From: a virus
Strand: one strand, 5' to 3'
Virus record (IMG/VR): IMGVR_UViG_3300025137_000063
Span: 1-49,220 of that record
DNA: 49,220 nt
The translations under genes were made by a program, and so were the position numbers. Shown in pieces: positions 6,986 to 13,378 of the stretch. Below the pieces are notes generated by a model. That model was given only the letters and a program-made list of their open reading frames with translations, did no database searches and was not told where the DNA came from. Position 1 is the first letter of the stretch; the number at the start of each line of letters is the position of its first letter.

Positions 6986-7165
6986 GGGGGTGTCCTGGTT
7001 TCGACGGGGCAATGAATAGAAAGATGGACGATCCGGTAGGCGACGACCGTTAATCGAGCAACCGAAGTAAATGCAAACGACGAAGTCTTTGCCTTAGCAG
7101 CTTAATAGCTAAGTGGGGTTTTCCAGGTCTTCCTTATTACCCAAAGACCTGGGCCAACTTAGGAG
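6986..7165 (+). ncRNA. ssrA: tmRNA coding piece with proteolysis tag ANDEVFALAA (5' part of permuted ssrA)
   Basis: Starts GGGGGTG (acceptor 5' strand) followed by TGGTTTCGACGGGG, the conserved tmRNA D-loop-like region. The resume codon GCA at 7073 opens a tag reading A-N-D-E-V-F-A-L-A-A then TAA (7073-7105), close to the E. coli tag ANDENYALAA. Downstream, CTAAGT (7109-7114) pairs with ACTTAG (7157-7162) as helix 5. Inside it, the 9-bp stem 7123-7131/7144-7152 and GGGG 7115-7118 with CCC 7140-7142 form a pseudoknot. A PK1-like CGGT/ACCG lies before the tag. The role is ribosome rescue and tagging of stalled products. The 3' limit is approximate. Confidence 0.92.
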
Positions 7166-7169
7166 AGAT

Positions 7170-7268
7170 ATGCGAGATAAAATTTGTCAGATTATTCATA
7201 CAATGGCAATAAGTACAATAGCAACTAGTACTACCTTAATTATGTTGCGCACGTATGGAATACTTTAA
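7170..7268 (+). CDS. Micro-ORF A, 32 aa hydrophobic peptide, sister of the next one
   Basis: Begins 8 bases after helix 5 of the tmRNA with AGGAGAG two bases before the ATG. The 32-residue product is hydrophobic (isoleucine-, threonine- and serine-rich) and ends MLRTYGIL. It aligns without gaps to the neighbouring micro-ORF: 14 of 32 positions are identical (including K4, C6, S15, A18, M25, L26, G30, I31, L32). The same length, the same ribosome site and the conserved ending argue that it is a real gene. It may be a small membrane peptide; function unknown. Confidence 0.6.
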   Translation: MRDKICQIIHTMAISTIATSTTLIMLRTYGIL

Positions 7269-7282
7269 TATTAGGAGAGAAT

Positions 7283-7381
7283 ATGTATCAGAAAGTTTGT
7301 TTGACTATTAGTGCATTTTCAGTTTCTTGTGTAGCTATTAATACAAGTATCATTATGTTGAAAACTACTGGTATTCTATGA
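7283..7381 (+). CDS. Micro-ORF B, 32 aa hydrophobic peptide, paralogue of micro-ORF A
   Basis: Exactly as long as the preceding micro-ORF, 14 bases downstream, with the same AGGAGAG ribosome site. The product (start MYQKVCL, end MLKTTGIL) shares K4, C6 and the ML-x-T-x-GIL ending with its sister, and differs mostly by conservative changes (I/V, R/K, S/T). A single membrane-spanning stretch of about 22 residues is plausible. The stop overlaps the start of gene 33 (ATGA), so it may couple translation of that gene. This looks like a tandem duplication; function unknown. Confidence 0.6.
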   Translation: MYQKVCLTISAFSVSCVAINTSIIMLKTTGIL

Positions 7382-7629
7382 CCAATTTAAATGATACTAT
7401 TTTAATTACAAAAAGGTTTAGATCTCCAACAGAATTCTCTCTCCATATTGAGGAAAGAGTTTCGAAGGAAAGAATTGGTTACATGGATGCTATTATAGAT
7501 TATTGTTATCATAATAGTGTCGATATTGAAAATATAGGGAATTTAGTTACACCTTCACTTAAAGAAAAGATACAACTAGAGGCTGAAGATGCAAATATGA
7601 TGAGACCAAAAGGAAAATTACCGGTATGA
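7378..7629 (+). CDS. gp33: gp33-like late transcription coactivator
   Basis: 83 residues. The C-terminal half (DAIIDYCYHNSVDIENIGNLVTPSLKEKIQLEAEDANMMRPKGKLPV) has the layout I recall for cyanophage gp33: a helical pair, then the AEDxN...KLP ending. In T4, gp33 bridges RNA polymerase and the sliding clamp to activate late promoters. Direct linkage to gene 59 (4-base overlap), and then to 32, reproduces the T4 order 33-59-32. The late promoter boxes elsewhere in the window fit the presence of this factor. Confidence 0.75.
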   Translation: MTNLNDTILITKRFRSPTEFSLHIEERVSKERIGYMDAIIDYCYHNSVDIENIGNLVTPSLKEKIQLEAEDANMMRPKGKLPV

Positions 7630-8231
7630 TATGTATGGAAGCATTTGACGTTTATAAATCCTACTTAGCTCTTAAATTGCATTTTACTACTGATAAGTAT
7701 GATGCCATTAAACAAAGAGGCAGAGTGCGAGCAACAAAACAATCTTTTTTCAAAAGAAATGATTTAATTAACATTAGAAAAATAGCAGAGAGCTATAGTG
7801 AAAAAGAAATTGTTGATTTCTTAGTTGCTAATTTTGTTTCTGGTGATAGATGGGGTGGTGTGTTTGATTCAGAAGCAAAACACAATTATCTCGATTGGAA
7901 AAAAAGAATGGAAGCTATGTCATATACATTTAAAAATGATATAGACAACCTTTTGTTCTATTGTGAAAAAAATAATATTAATTTTGATAACTTGTTTTAT
8001 TCTGATTCAAAACAGCCTATAATATTAAAAAGGTACTTGGGTAAACATATATCAATTGAAACGCTAGTGATTTTAAATCAGATAAATAACTACACTAATA
8101 GATTAGATAAAGCGTTATGCAATGATATAATATGGCCTGATGTTTCGAGAATTATTAAGAAATATCAACCCTTTTTAAATATAGATAAAGATAGATATGT
8201 CAGAACACTCAAAGAAAGACTTAGAACATAA
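7626..8231 (+). CDS. gp59: gp59-like helicase loader
   Basis: 201 residues, close to the 217 of T4 gp59. It has the N-terminal FDVYKSYLALKLHFTTDKYDAIKQRGRVRATKQSFFKR region, then VDFLVANFVSGDRWGG, and a C-terminal ILKRYLGKHISIETLVILNQINN. T4 gp59 binds forked DNA and gp32 and loads the gp41 replicative helicase. Its position between 33 and 32 is as in T4. It overlaps gene 33 by 4 bases and the next small gene by 35 bases. Confidence 0.85.
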   Translation: MICMEAFDVYKSYLALKLHFTTDKYDAIKQRGRVRATKQSFFKRNDLINIRKIAESYSEKEIVDFLVANFVSGDRWGGVFDSEAKHNYLDWKKRMEAMSYTFKNDIDNLLFYCEKNNINFDNLFYSDSKQPIILKRYLGKHISIETLVILNQINNYTNRLDKALCNDIIWPDVSRIIKKYQPFLNIDKDRYVRTLKERLRT

Positions 8232-8403
8232 AGTGTCTGAGTTGCAAAAAGATTTGGCTATTGCACAAGAGACAATACATTTGCTCAATGGCCAGATAAG
8301 AGACACTCAACGTGTGCTAACTAAAATGGCACACATTCAAAATGAGATGTCTCGAAGAATGGTTCAATGGCCTTTTGTTGCCGTTGATGCTAATCTTAAG
8401 TAA
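8197..8403 (+). CDS. Small coiled-coil protein between genes 59 and 32
   Basis: 68 residues forming one long amphipathic helix (KKDLEHKVSELQKDLAIAQETIHLLNGQI) and a short C-terminus with WPFVAVD. The start lies 35 bases inside gene 59, so expression is probably coupled. I recall similar short coiled-coil proteins at this place in cyanophages. A structural or replisome-adaptor role is possible, but nothing in the sequence fixes it. Confidence 0.65.
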   Translation: MSEHSKKDLEHKVSELQKDLAIAQETIHLLNGQIRDTQRVLTKMAHIQNEMSRRMVQWPFVAVDANLK

Positions 8404-8406
8404 CAC

Positions 8407-8435
8407 TTGAAGTTTTTTTTATATTATGATACTAT
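8407..8435 (+). promoter_or_regulatory. Possible sigma70-type promoter of gene 32
   Basis: TTGAAG (8407-8412), a 17-base spacer with a run of 8 T, and TACTAT (8430-8435) lie in the 69-base gap before gene 32. TATGAT at 8425-8430 is an alternative -10. An own promoter for gene 32 fits its need for high expression, but the match is only moderate. Confidence 0.3.
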
Positions 8436-8472
8436 TAAAATATACTAACATACAATTTATACGGAGATATAC

Positions 8473-9366
8473 ATGGCTTTAGATTTTAGTGCTTTAAAAA
8501 AGAACCGTGGTAATTTTGATGACTTAATGCAAGAAGTTGAAAAGATTAACACACCCTCTACAGAAGGCAGACAAAAAGACGAGCGCTTCTGGCAACCTGA
8601 AGTAGATAAGTCTGGTAATGGTTATGCTGTTATTAGATTCCTTCCACCTCCTAAAGGCGAAGAGCTACCTTGGGCTCGTGTGTGGCATCATGCATTTCAA
8701 AGTCCTTCAACTGGCAAGTGGTATATAGAAAATTCTTTAACCACACTCAATAAACCAGATCCAGTTTCTGAATTAAATACAGAACTTTGGCATACTGGAG
8801 AAGAGAAAGATAAAGAGACAGCTCGTAGACAGAAACGTAAACTTACTTACATTTCTAATATTGTAGTTGTTAAAGATCCTTCTAATCCACAGAATGAAGG
8901 TAAACCATTTCTATACAAGTATGGTAAAAAAATCTTTGATAAAATTAAAGATGTTATGCAGCCTCAGTTTGAAGATGAGGATCCAGTAAATCCATTTGAT
9001 TTTTGGAAGGGTGCTAACTTCAAGTTGAAGATTAGAAACGTTGAAGGCTATCGTAATTATGATAAGTCTGAGTTTGATTCAATAGCTAAGTTGTTAGATG
9101 ATGATGAAGCGCTTGAAACTACTTGGAACAATCAGCACTCGTTAGTTGAGTTTACTGATCCTAAAAACTTTAAAAGTTATGAAGACCTTAAAAAGAAATT
9201 AGAGATGGTTTTAACTGCCTCTGGTGCTAGTTTAAGAAAGGCTGAAGACGTTGACTTAGATCGACCTAAACCTGTCTTAGCGCCTGTTTCTAAGCCCACA
9301 CCAAAGGTTGAAGAGGATGTAGATGAATCGTTGAGTTATTTTGCTAAGTTAGCAAACGAAGATTAA
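8473..9366 (+). CDS. gp32: gp32 single-stranded DNA-binding protein (zinc-less type)
   Basis: 297 residues (T4: 301). The N-terminal FSALKKNRGNFDDLMQEVEK corresponds to the cooperativity domain. The core has RFLPPP, GKWYIENS, RKRKLTYISNIVVVKDPSNPQNEGKPFLYKYGKKIFDKI, and an acidic C-terminal tail (EEDVDESLSYFAKLANED) suits replisome contacts. The cysteines that bind zinc in T4 gp32 are not present; the segment after WYIEN reads SLTTLNKPDPVSE. Cyanophage gp32s also lack them, as I recall. A GGAG ribosome site precedes the ATG and a strong terminator follows. Confidence 0.93.
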   Translation: MALDFSALKKNRGNFDDLMQEVEKINTPSTEGRQKDERFWQPEVDKSGNGYAVIRFLPPPKGEELPWARVWHHAFQSPSTGKWYIENSLTTLNKPDPVSELNTELWHTGEEKDKETARRQKRKLTYISNIVVVKDPSNPQNEGKPFLYKYGKKIFDKIKDVMQPQFEDEDPVNPFDFWKGANFKLKIRNVEGYRNYDKSEFDSIAKLLDDDEALETTWNNQHSLVEFTDPKNFKSYEDLKKKLEMVLTASGASLRKAEDVDLDRPKPVLAPVSKPTPKVEEDVDESLSYFAKLANED

Positions 9367-9370
9367 GAAA

Positions 9371-9391
9371 GGGCCGAAAGGCCCTTTTTTT
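9371..9391 (+). terminator. Intrinsic terminator after gene 32, between convergent genes
   Basis: GGGCC-GAAA-GGCCC followed by seven T. The stable GAAA tetraloop and T-run make a classic rho-independent terminator for the rightward gene 32 transcript. It lies between gene 32 and the stop of the leftward gene. Read leftward the stem is followed only by TTTC, so it would be weaker for that strand. Confidence 0.9.
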
Positions 9392-10670
9392 ATGCAATTC
9401 CAAGATTAGAATGTCTTGATATTTCTCTTTCTAATGCACTTTCAGTATTTCTTGGTTTAGTTTTATTTGCTACTGTAGTATTATTATTTGCCACATTATT
9501 TGTATTATTATTAACAACAGTCAATGGTGTTCCATTTTGACTAGTAGTATTTAATACTTCAGTTTGAGTTTGTGAATCTTTGATAGTTTTAGAACTACTT
9601 CTTTGATTTACCATCACAGGAGAAGCAACGCCAACACCTTGATTGGTTATATTAGGATTTACTTGGTTCATTGTATCTTTTGCTACTTCTACTTTAGTAC
9701 TATCACTACCTCTATCCAAATCATGTTTTAGTAAAGCAGCATCTGTTGCAATACTTGCAGCAGTTCCAAAACCAGGAAATAATCCAGCTAATCCGGATGT
9801 TACTTCCATGCCTGCACCTTTTAAATCACCACCCATGGCTCTATCTACTCCAAAAGCTATTCCAGCGAGCAGTCCTAAACCAGGTATTTTTTTCAAAGCT
9901 GATTTTCCTAAAGATTTAGCTGATAACTTAGCTACGTCTTTGGCATCTGGTTTAAGAGGACCTGTAGCAGCTGCTTTCATGGATGATTGTTGAACCTGCG
10001 ATCTAGCTTTTGAGGATGCTGGAATTACAATAGCACCAGGTTTGTTAACACGGGATTGTGGACCAGAAGAACTGGTTATAATACTCGATTTATTTGGTGG
10101 ATTTAATTTACTAGTTTGTGATGTGAGAGGACCTGTAGTAGCTGCTCTTGCACTTGGACTAGATTTAGAATTAGGATTTATATTAGGTGTTGTTGTAGGT
10201 AATTTAAGTCCTAACATTTTAGCTAAGCCACTTGTTAATCCTTTTAAAACAGCTACAATGCCAGATAAACCAGCTACGACACCAACAGTAATAAGTTTTC
10301 CTAATCCTTTAAATGCTCCTTTTATAGCCTGTCCTGCAACAACTGGAAATTTTGATAAAAGACTAGTTATACTTTTAAATAATAATGTTATTCCTAAAGC
10401 AGATAATATCCCTTTTATTAATTTGGAAAGAAAACCTCCTTTTTTATCTTCTTTACTATCATCCATAATCTCACGCATTCTATCGATATTTTCTTGGATA
10501 GCTTGCAATAAAACAAATGATTTTTTTGAAGTTTTAGAAATTTCAGTTAGAATTTTTGTAGGATCTGTTCTAAAGGCGGATTTAAATTTATCTACAGTAT
10601 CTTGACGCGATTCTTTTGAAGGAACCATAGATTTAAGTATATTGGTGAGTGATTCTTTAAATTTATCCAT
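9390..10670 (-). CDS. Tape-measure-like tail/baseplate hub protein
   Basis: 426 residues. A charged helical N-terminus (about 1-75) is followed by a long hydrophobic, glycine-rich region (about 75-155: KLIKGILSALGITLLF, VGVVAGLSGIVAVL). Then come low-complexity Ser/Thr/Pro/Asn linkers, another hydrophobic stretch (LGLLAGIAFGVDRAMGG) and an Asn/Thr-rich tail. Tape-measure proteins show such helix plus membrane-active segments. It follows the gp26/gp51 pair as tape measures follow G/GT chaperones. T4's gp29 (590 aa) would be the counterpart; similarity to it is not evident by eye. Its start overlaps the gp51 frame by 8 bases. Confidence 0.6.
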   Translation of the reverse strand: MDKFKESLTNILKSMVPSKESRQDTVDKFKSAFRTDPTKILTEISKTSKKSFVLLQAIQENIDRMREIMDDSKEDKKGGFLSKLIKGILSALGITLLFKSITSLLSKFPVVAGQAIKGAFKGLGKLITVGVVAGLSGIVAVLKGLTSGLAKMLGLKLPTTTPNINPNSKSSPSARAATTGPLTSQTSKLNPPNKSSIITSSSGPQSRVNKPGAIVIPASSKARSQVQQSSMKAAATGPLKPDAKDVAKLSAKSLGKSALKKIPGLGLLAGIAFGVDRAMGGDLKGAGMEVTSGLAGLFPGFGTAASIATDAALLKHDLDRGSDSTKVEVAKDTMNQVNPNITNQGVGVASPVMVNQRSSSKTIKDSQTQTEVLNTTSQNGTPLTVVNNNTNNVANNNTTVANKTKPRNTESALEREISRHSNLGIA

Positions 10671-10878
10671 TGTGATGTTTTTGATTTTGAGCTACAATTT
10701 TTTCCCGTTCTTCTTTTTCTTTTAGGTATTGAATTAACAATCCAACATAAACTTCTCTTTCCCATGGTATCATATTTTCTAATTCTCCTAATGAATATTT
10801 GTGATGCTGCATTAATTGAAAATTTAATTGATAGTATTCAATTAGGTCGTTATGAGAAAGAGTTATATAAAAAAATGC
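10663..10878 (-). CDS. gp51: gp51-like segment expressed by -1 frameshift from gp26 (G/GT-type T domain)
   Basis: An open frame of 71 codons that begins after a stop and has no ATG, GTG or TTG before its 22nd codon. It overlaps the 3' end of gene 26 in the -1 frame at a T TTT TTT heptamer (10869-10875). After slippage gp26 would continue ...HFF-YITLSHNDLIEYY..., giving a product of about 299 residues. The segment has YSLGELENMIPWEREVYVGLLI, resembling T domains of tail chaperones. It ends 8 bases inside the tape-measure gene. In T4, 26 and 51 are neighbours. Alternative: independent start at ATG 10812 (49 aa). Confidence 0.65.
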   Translation of the reverse strand, partial: AFFYITLSHNDLIEYYQLNFQLMQHHKYSLGELENMIPWEREVYVGLLIQYLKEKEEREKIVAQNQKHHNG

Positions 10879-11561
10879 TCAATACCCTCCAATCTTATTT
10901 TATTAATATTACCACAATCAGCTTTTTTACATGTTACTTCATCATCATATGTTACTTTAGGTAAATTCACAAAAAATTCTTCAATATTACTAAATTGTTT
11001 TTTTGTTAGACTTAATATAAAAGTATTTAGTTCTTCAGATGTAAATTTATTATGAATTTTATCGCCCTCATGTATTTCATCTACACATTTCCCAATAACT
11101 TCAAATACTTTTTCCGTATCTATATTTTCATATATTCCCATCATTTCATCAAAGTTAGGATATCGTAATTTAGCTTTTAAATTATCGCCCAAATCAATTA
11201 TATTAGAATTAATTTTACTTTCGTTTTCTATTTTTATTTTGCTAAGATCAACAAATGCTTTTATTTTTTCATCACAAACACATGTGATATTTACATCAAC
11301 TAATTCACCTATAGATTTTGCTCTTAGATTTAAAAATAAATATTCAACGTCATAATTAGGCAACTTATCAACATCTAATTTGTTAAAAGTACAAACATCA
11401 ATTAAATCTTTGACGGTTTTTACAATATTCTTAGCACCAGTTTTTTCTAAGCTAAGTAATATCTTATGTTCTTTAACTAAAAAAGGTCTAAACTTTATTG
11501 TTTGTTTTGTAGATGGTAATATCAGTTCAAATGTTGGCGTTTCTAAAACAGGTAATGCCAT
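10863..11561 (-). CDS. gp26: gp26-like baseplate hub protein / tail assembly chaperone
   Basis: 232 residues (T4 gp26: 208), matching the T4 base-plate protein family by its N-terminus (LPVLETPTFELILPSTKQTIKFRPFLVKEHKILL). Later features include NITCVCDEKI, LRYPNFDEMMG and a C-terminal C-x4-C pair. It is needed for building the baseplate hub. The last codons CAT TTT TTT ATA TAA hold a perfect slippery heptamer, and the -1 frame stays open as the gp51 segment. This arrangement parallels the G/GT chaperones placed before tape-measure genes. The ATG at 11561 follows GGAGAT. Confidence 0.85.
   Translation of the reverse strand: MALPVLETPTFELILPSTKQTIKFRPFLVKEHKILLSLEKTGAKNIVKTVKDLIDVCTFNKLDVDKLPNYDVEYLFLNLRAKSIGELVDVNITCVCDEKIKAFVDLSKIKIENESKINSNIIDLGDNLKAKLRYPNFDEMMGIYENIDTEKVFEVIGKCVDEIHEGDKIHNKFTSEELNTFILSLTKKQFSNIEEFFVNLPKVTYDDEVTCKKADCGNINKIRLEGIEHFFI
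10869..10875 (-). promoter_or_regulatory. T TTT TTT ribosomal slippery site (-1) at end of gene 26
   Basis: Seven T on the coding strand are in the correct register for -1 slippage (CA[T TTT TTT] ATA TAA in the gp26 frame). The stop lies one codon downstream and the -1 frame is open for 68 more codons. No clear stimulatory hairpin was seen downstream. Confidence 0.6.
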
Positions 11562-11576
11562 ATTATATCTCCATTA

Positions 11577-12305
11577 TTATGGTCCAAAGAATGTTGTTAC
11601 TCCTGCGTTGGTTTCAGTTCTTGTTATAACAGTTTCACCTACTACATGTTGAGTAACTTGTTCTCCTCTGGGTAAAAGTGATTGAGTATTCGAATTTTCA
11701 TTCACAAAAATCCATTTTCTATATGAAAACAATACTATTAATCTATGTGTTTGATTTTGAGCTCCCATATTCAGTTCCATTTGATTTTGACTTCTTGGGA
11801 ATGCATCTATTAGTTTTACACCATATGTTCTTTTATTAAATTCGTCTAATTGGTAAATTTCAATATCTACCGCATATTGATCTTGAAATGCAACATTAAA
11901 TGTATCTCTATTAATAATAAACCTGCCCCAATCTTCGAAGAATCTTTTTACTGTCATAGCTCTATCTACGTGAAAGGTCATTGGTAAACCATCGCCACCA
12001 TAATCTGAAGTAACAGGTCTTTGATATGGTGTGCCGTATATTCTATAAGGTTTAACATTTATATTAAATAATGGAAATGCTGCTTGTTCACATAATATTG
12101 ATATTCTTTGTGGTGGAATAGTAGCAGTTCCAATTCTTTCGCCTCCTACTATTCCTCCATTAAATCCTAATTGTTGACTGCGTCTATTTAAGATAGCTGG
12201 TCTAGGAATTATAACTTCAAATCTATTTGGACGAGCTAATCCTCTACCAAGTACTTCTGATTGAAAGTTACTTAATTGAAATTGTGAAAATGCTCCTATA
12301 CTCAT
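11577..12305 (-). CDS. gp54: gp54-like baseplate tail-tube initiator (tube fold)
   Basis: 242 residues. ARPNRFEVIIPRP near the N-terminus, CEQAAFPLFNINVKPYRIYG, GGDGLPMTFHVDRAMTVKRFFEDWGRFI, and a C-terminal RLIVLFSYRKW are typical of the T4 tail-tube family (gp19/gp54). Gene 19 is expected downstream of gene 18, beyond this window. With gene 48 divergently close by, this copy is best read as gp54, which starts tube polymerisation on the hub. It is shorter than T4 gp54 (320). The start overlaps the stop of the preceding gene. Confidence 0.75.
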   Translation of the reverse strand: MSIGAFSQFQLSNFQSEVLGRGLARPNRFEVIIPRPAILNRRSQQLGFNGGIVGGERIGTATIPPQRISILCEQAAFPLFNINVKPYRIYGTPYQRPVTSDYGGDGLPMTFHVDRAMTVKRFFEDWGRFIINRDTFNVAFQDQYAVDIEIYQLDEFNKRTYGVKLIDAFPRSQNQMELNMGAQNQTHRLIVLFSYRKWIFVNENSNTQSLLPRGEQVTQHVVGETVITRTETNAGVTTFFGP

Positions 12306-12886
12306 TACCTTATCCTAGATTTTTTAATTGTGTCTCTTATTGCTTTTTCCATTGTTGCTTTTCTAAACTTTTGTACAGGTAGCTGTGATGCTACTTTCCA
12401 ATCGTTAAACGGTATTGTTAATAATCTTGATCTCATTTGTTGATTACTGTATTGTCTTATAGCAGGCTTAACAAATCTAAAAACTCTGCTTGTTTCCATC
12501 AACCTATAATTTAATCTTATTCTTGTTTTTTCAGGTATATTTTTATTTGTTGCATATTTTTCAAATTCCTTTAATATATTTAATCTAATCATGTAAGGTA
12601 GATAGTGAAAATTTACACCAAAAAAACCAGTATTTACTCTTCTGAATGGAATAACGAGTGGATACATATCATAGTAGGGAAGATCTTTATCTTTTGGATC
12701 GTATTTAAATAAGTACATATAACCAGGTATAACTCTTGTAGTTAATTTGCCTGATTGTATCATTTTTTGAGTGTTAATAGTATTCAATCCCAATTGTCTA
12801 ATTTGACCTTGATACCAACTCACAGGTTTTATTTCACTTTTAGTGGCTTCTTGTATTTGTCCTATTTTTTCTAATATATCAACCAT
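12305..12886 (-). CDS. Probable DNA-end protector (gp2-like) or other head/tail completion protein
   Basis: 193 residues, basic. The central block PGYMYLFKYDPKDKDLPYYDMYPLVIPF, followed by GFFGVNFHYLPYMIRLNILKEF, is a pattern I associate with phage proteins annotated as T4 gp2-type DNA end protectors. I could not verify this, and it is shorter than T4 gp2 (274). Such proteins cap the packaged DNA end before tail joining. Cotranscription with gp4 (8-base overlap), another head completion factor, supports the idea. Confidence 0.55.
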   Translation of the reverse strand: MVDILEKIGQIQEATKSEIKPVSWYQGQIRQLGLNTINTQKMIQSGKLTTRVIPGYMYLFKYDPKDKDLPYYDMYPLVIPFRRVNTGFFGVNFHYLPYMIRLNILKEFEKYATNKNIPEKTRIRLNYRLMETSRVFRFVKPAIRQYSNQQMRSRLLTIPFNDWKVASQLPVQKFRKATMEKAIRDTIKKSRIR

Positions 12887-13337
12887 ATTGTTCTATACCC
12901 AAATCCTTTTCTGTGAGCACTAAAAATTCCCAACCTCTATCTAAACAGTATTCGTTAGCTTGTTTCCATTTAGCTTGGTTGGTTCCATAATTAAATACTT
13001 CCTGTATAAACCTTTTAGTTTTTTTCTTTGGAATAACTGGAGGCTTAGTAAACTTTTCGGGTTTTATTTCAACAAGAAATTTGTTAATTTTATTATTATT
13101 ATTTCTTATTTTAATGTAAAAATCAACAAAATATCTATGTAATTTACTATCAACAGGAGATCGATACGGAATTATAGTAGTCTCTGATCCCCACTCAAGT
13201 ACATTCTTATTATGATCACACCACCTCATAAATTTTAATTCCCAAGAAGACCTGTATACAACTTCTTGTAAATCACCTTTGTACTTTTTAGGGTTAGCTA
13301 CTTTGTATCTACCTTTATAAGTTTCTTTATATACCAT
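12879..13337 (-). CDS. gp4: gp4-like head completion protein (TnsA/PD-(D/E)XK fold)
   Basis: 152 residues (T4 gp4: about 150). YRSSWELKFMRWCDHN, WGSETTIIPYRSPVDSKLHRYFVDFYI and FLVEIKPEK show the nuclease-like pattern E33, D72 and E90-x-K92. Gp4-family proteins act late in head maturation, possibly trimming DNA after packaging. It is the first gene of the leftward late operon; a T4-type late promoter (13359-13366, minus strand) lies 21 bases upstream of its ATG. Confidence 0.85.
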   Translation of the reverse strand: MVYKETYKGRYKVANPKKYKGDLQEVVYRSSWELKFMRWCDHNKNVLEWGSETTIIPYRSPVDSKLHRYFVDFYIKIRNNNNKINKFLVEIKPEKFTKPPVIPKKKTKRFIQEVFNYGTNQAKWKQANEYCLDRGWEFLVLTEKDLGIEQYG

Positions 13338-13342
13338 AAATA
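13335..13342 (+). promoter_or_regulatory. Possible rightward late promoter CATAAATA
   Basis: CATAAATA fits the NATAAATA form described for T4-like cyanophage late promoters and lies 36 bases before the gene 48 ATG. It overlaps the start codon of the divergent gene 4. A near match TATAAATT follows at 13344-13351. Confidence 0.45.
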
Positions 13343-13358
13343 ATATAAATTAAATAAC

Positions 13359-13366
13359 TATTTATA
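13359..13366 (-). promoter_or_regulatory. Leftward T4-type late promoter TATAAATA
   Basis: A perfect TATAAATA read on the minus strand (TATTTATA on plus), in the 41-base divergent gap, ending 21 bases before the gene 4 start. It is placed to drive the whole leftward operon 4 to tape measure. Confidence 0.7.
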
Positions 13367-13378
13367 AAGGATCCATAA

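Noticed and set aside
9643-9993. 116-codon rightward ORF
   Set aside because: Shadow of the leftward gene, no ribosome site, directly behind the terminator.
10042-10605. 187-codon rightward ORF opposite the tape-measure-like gene
   Set aside because: It is the reverse-complement shadow of a low-complexity leftward gene; no ribosome site and no recognisable protein features.
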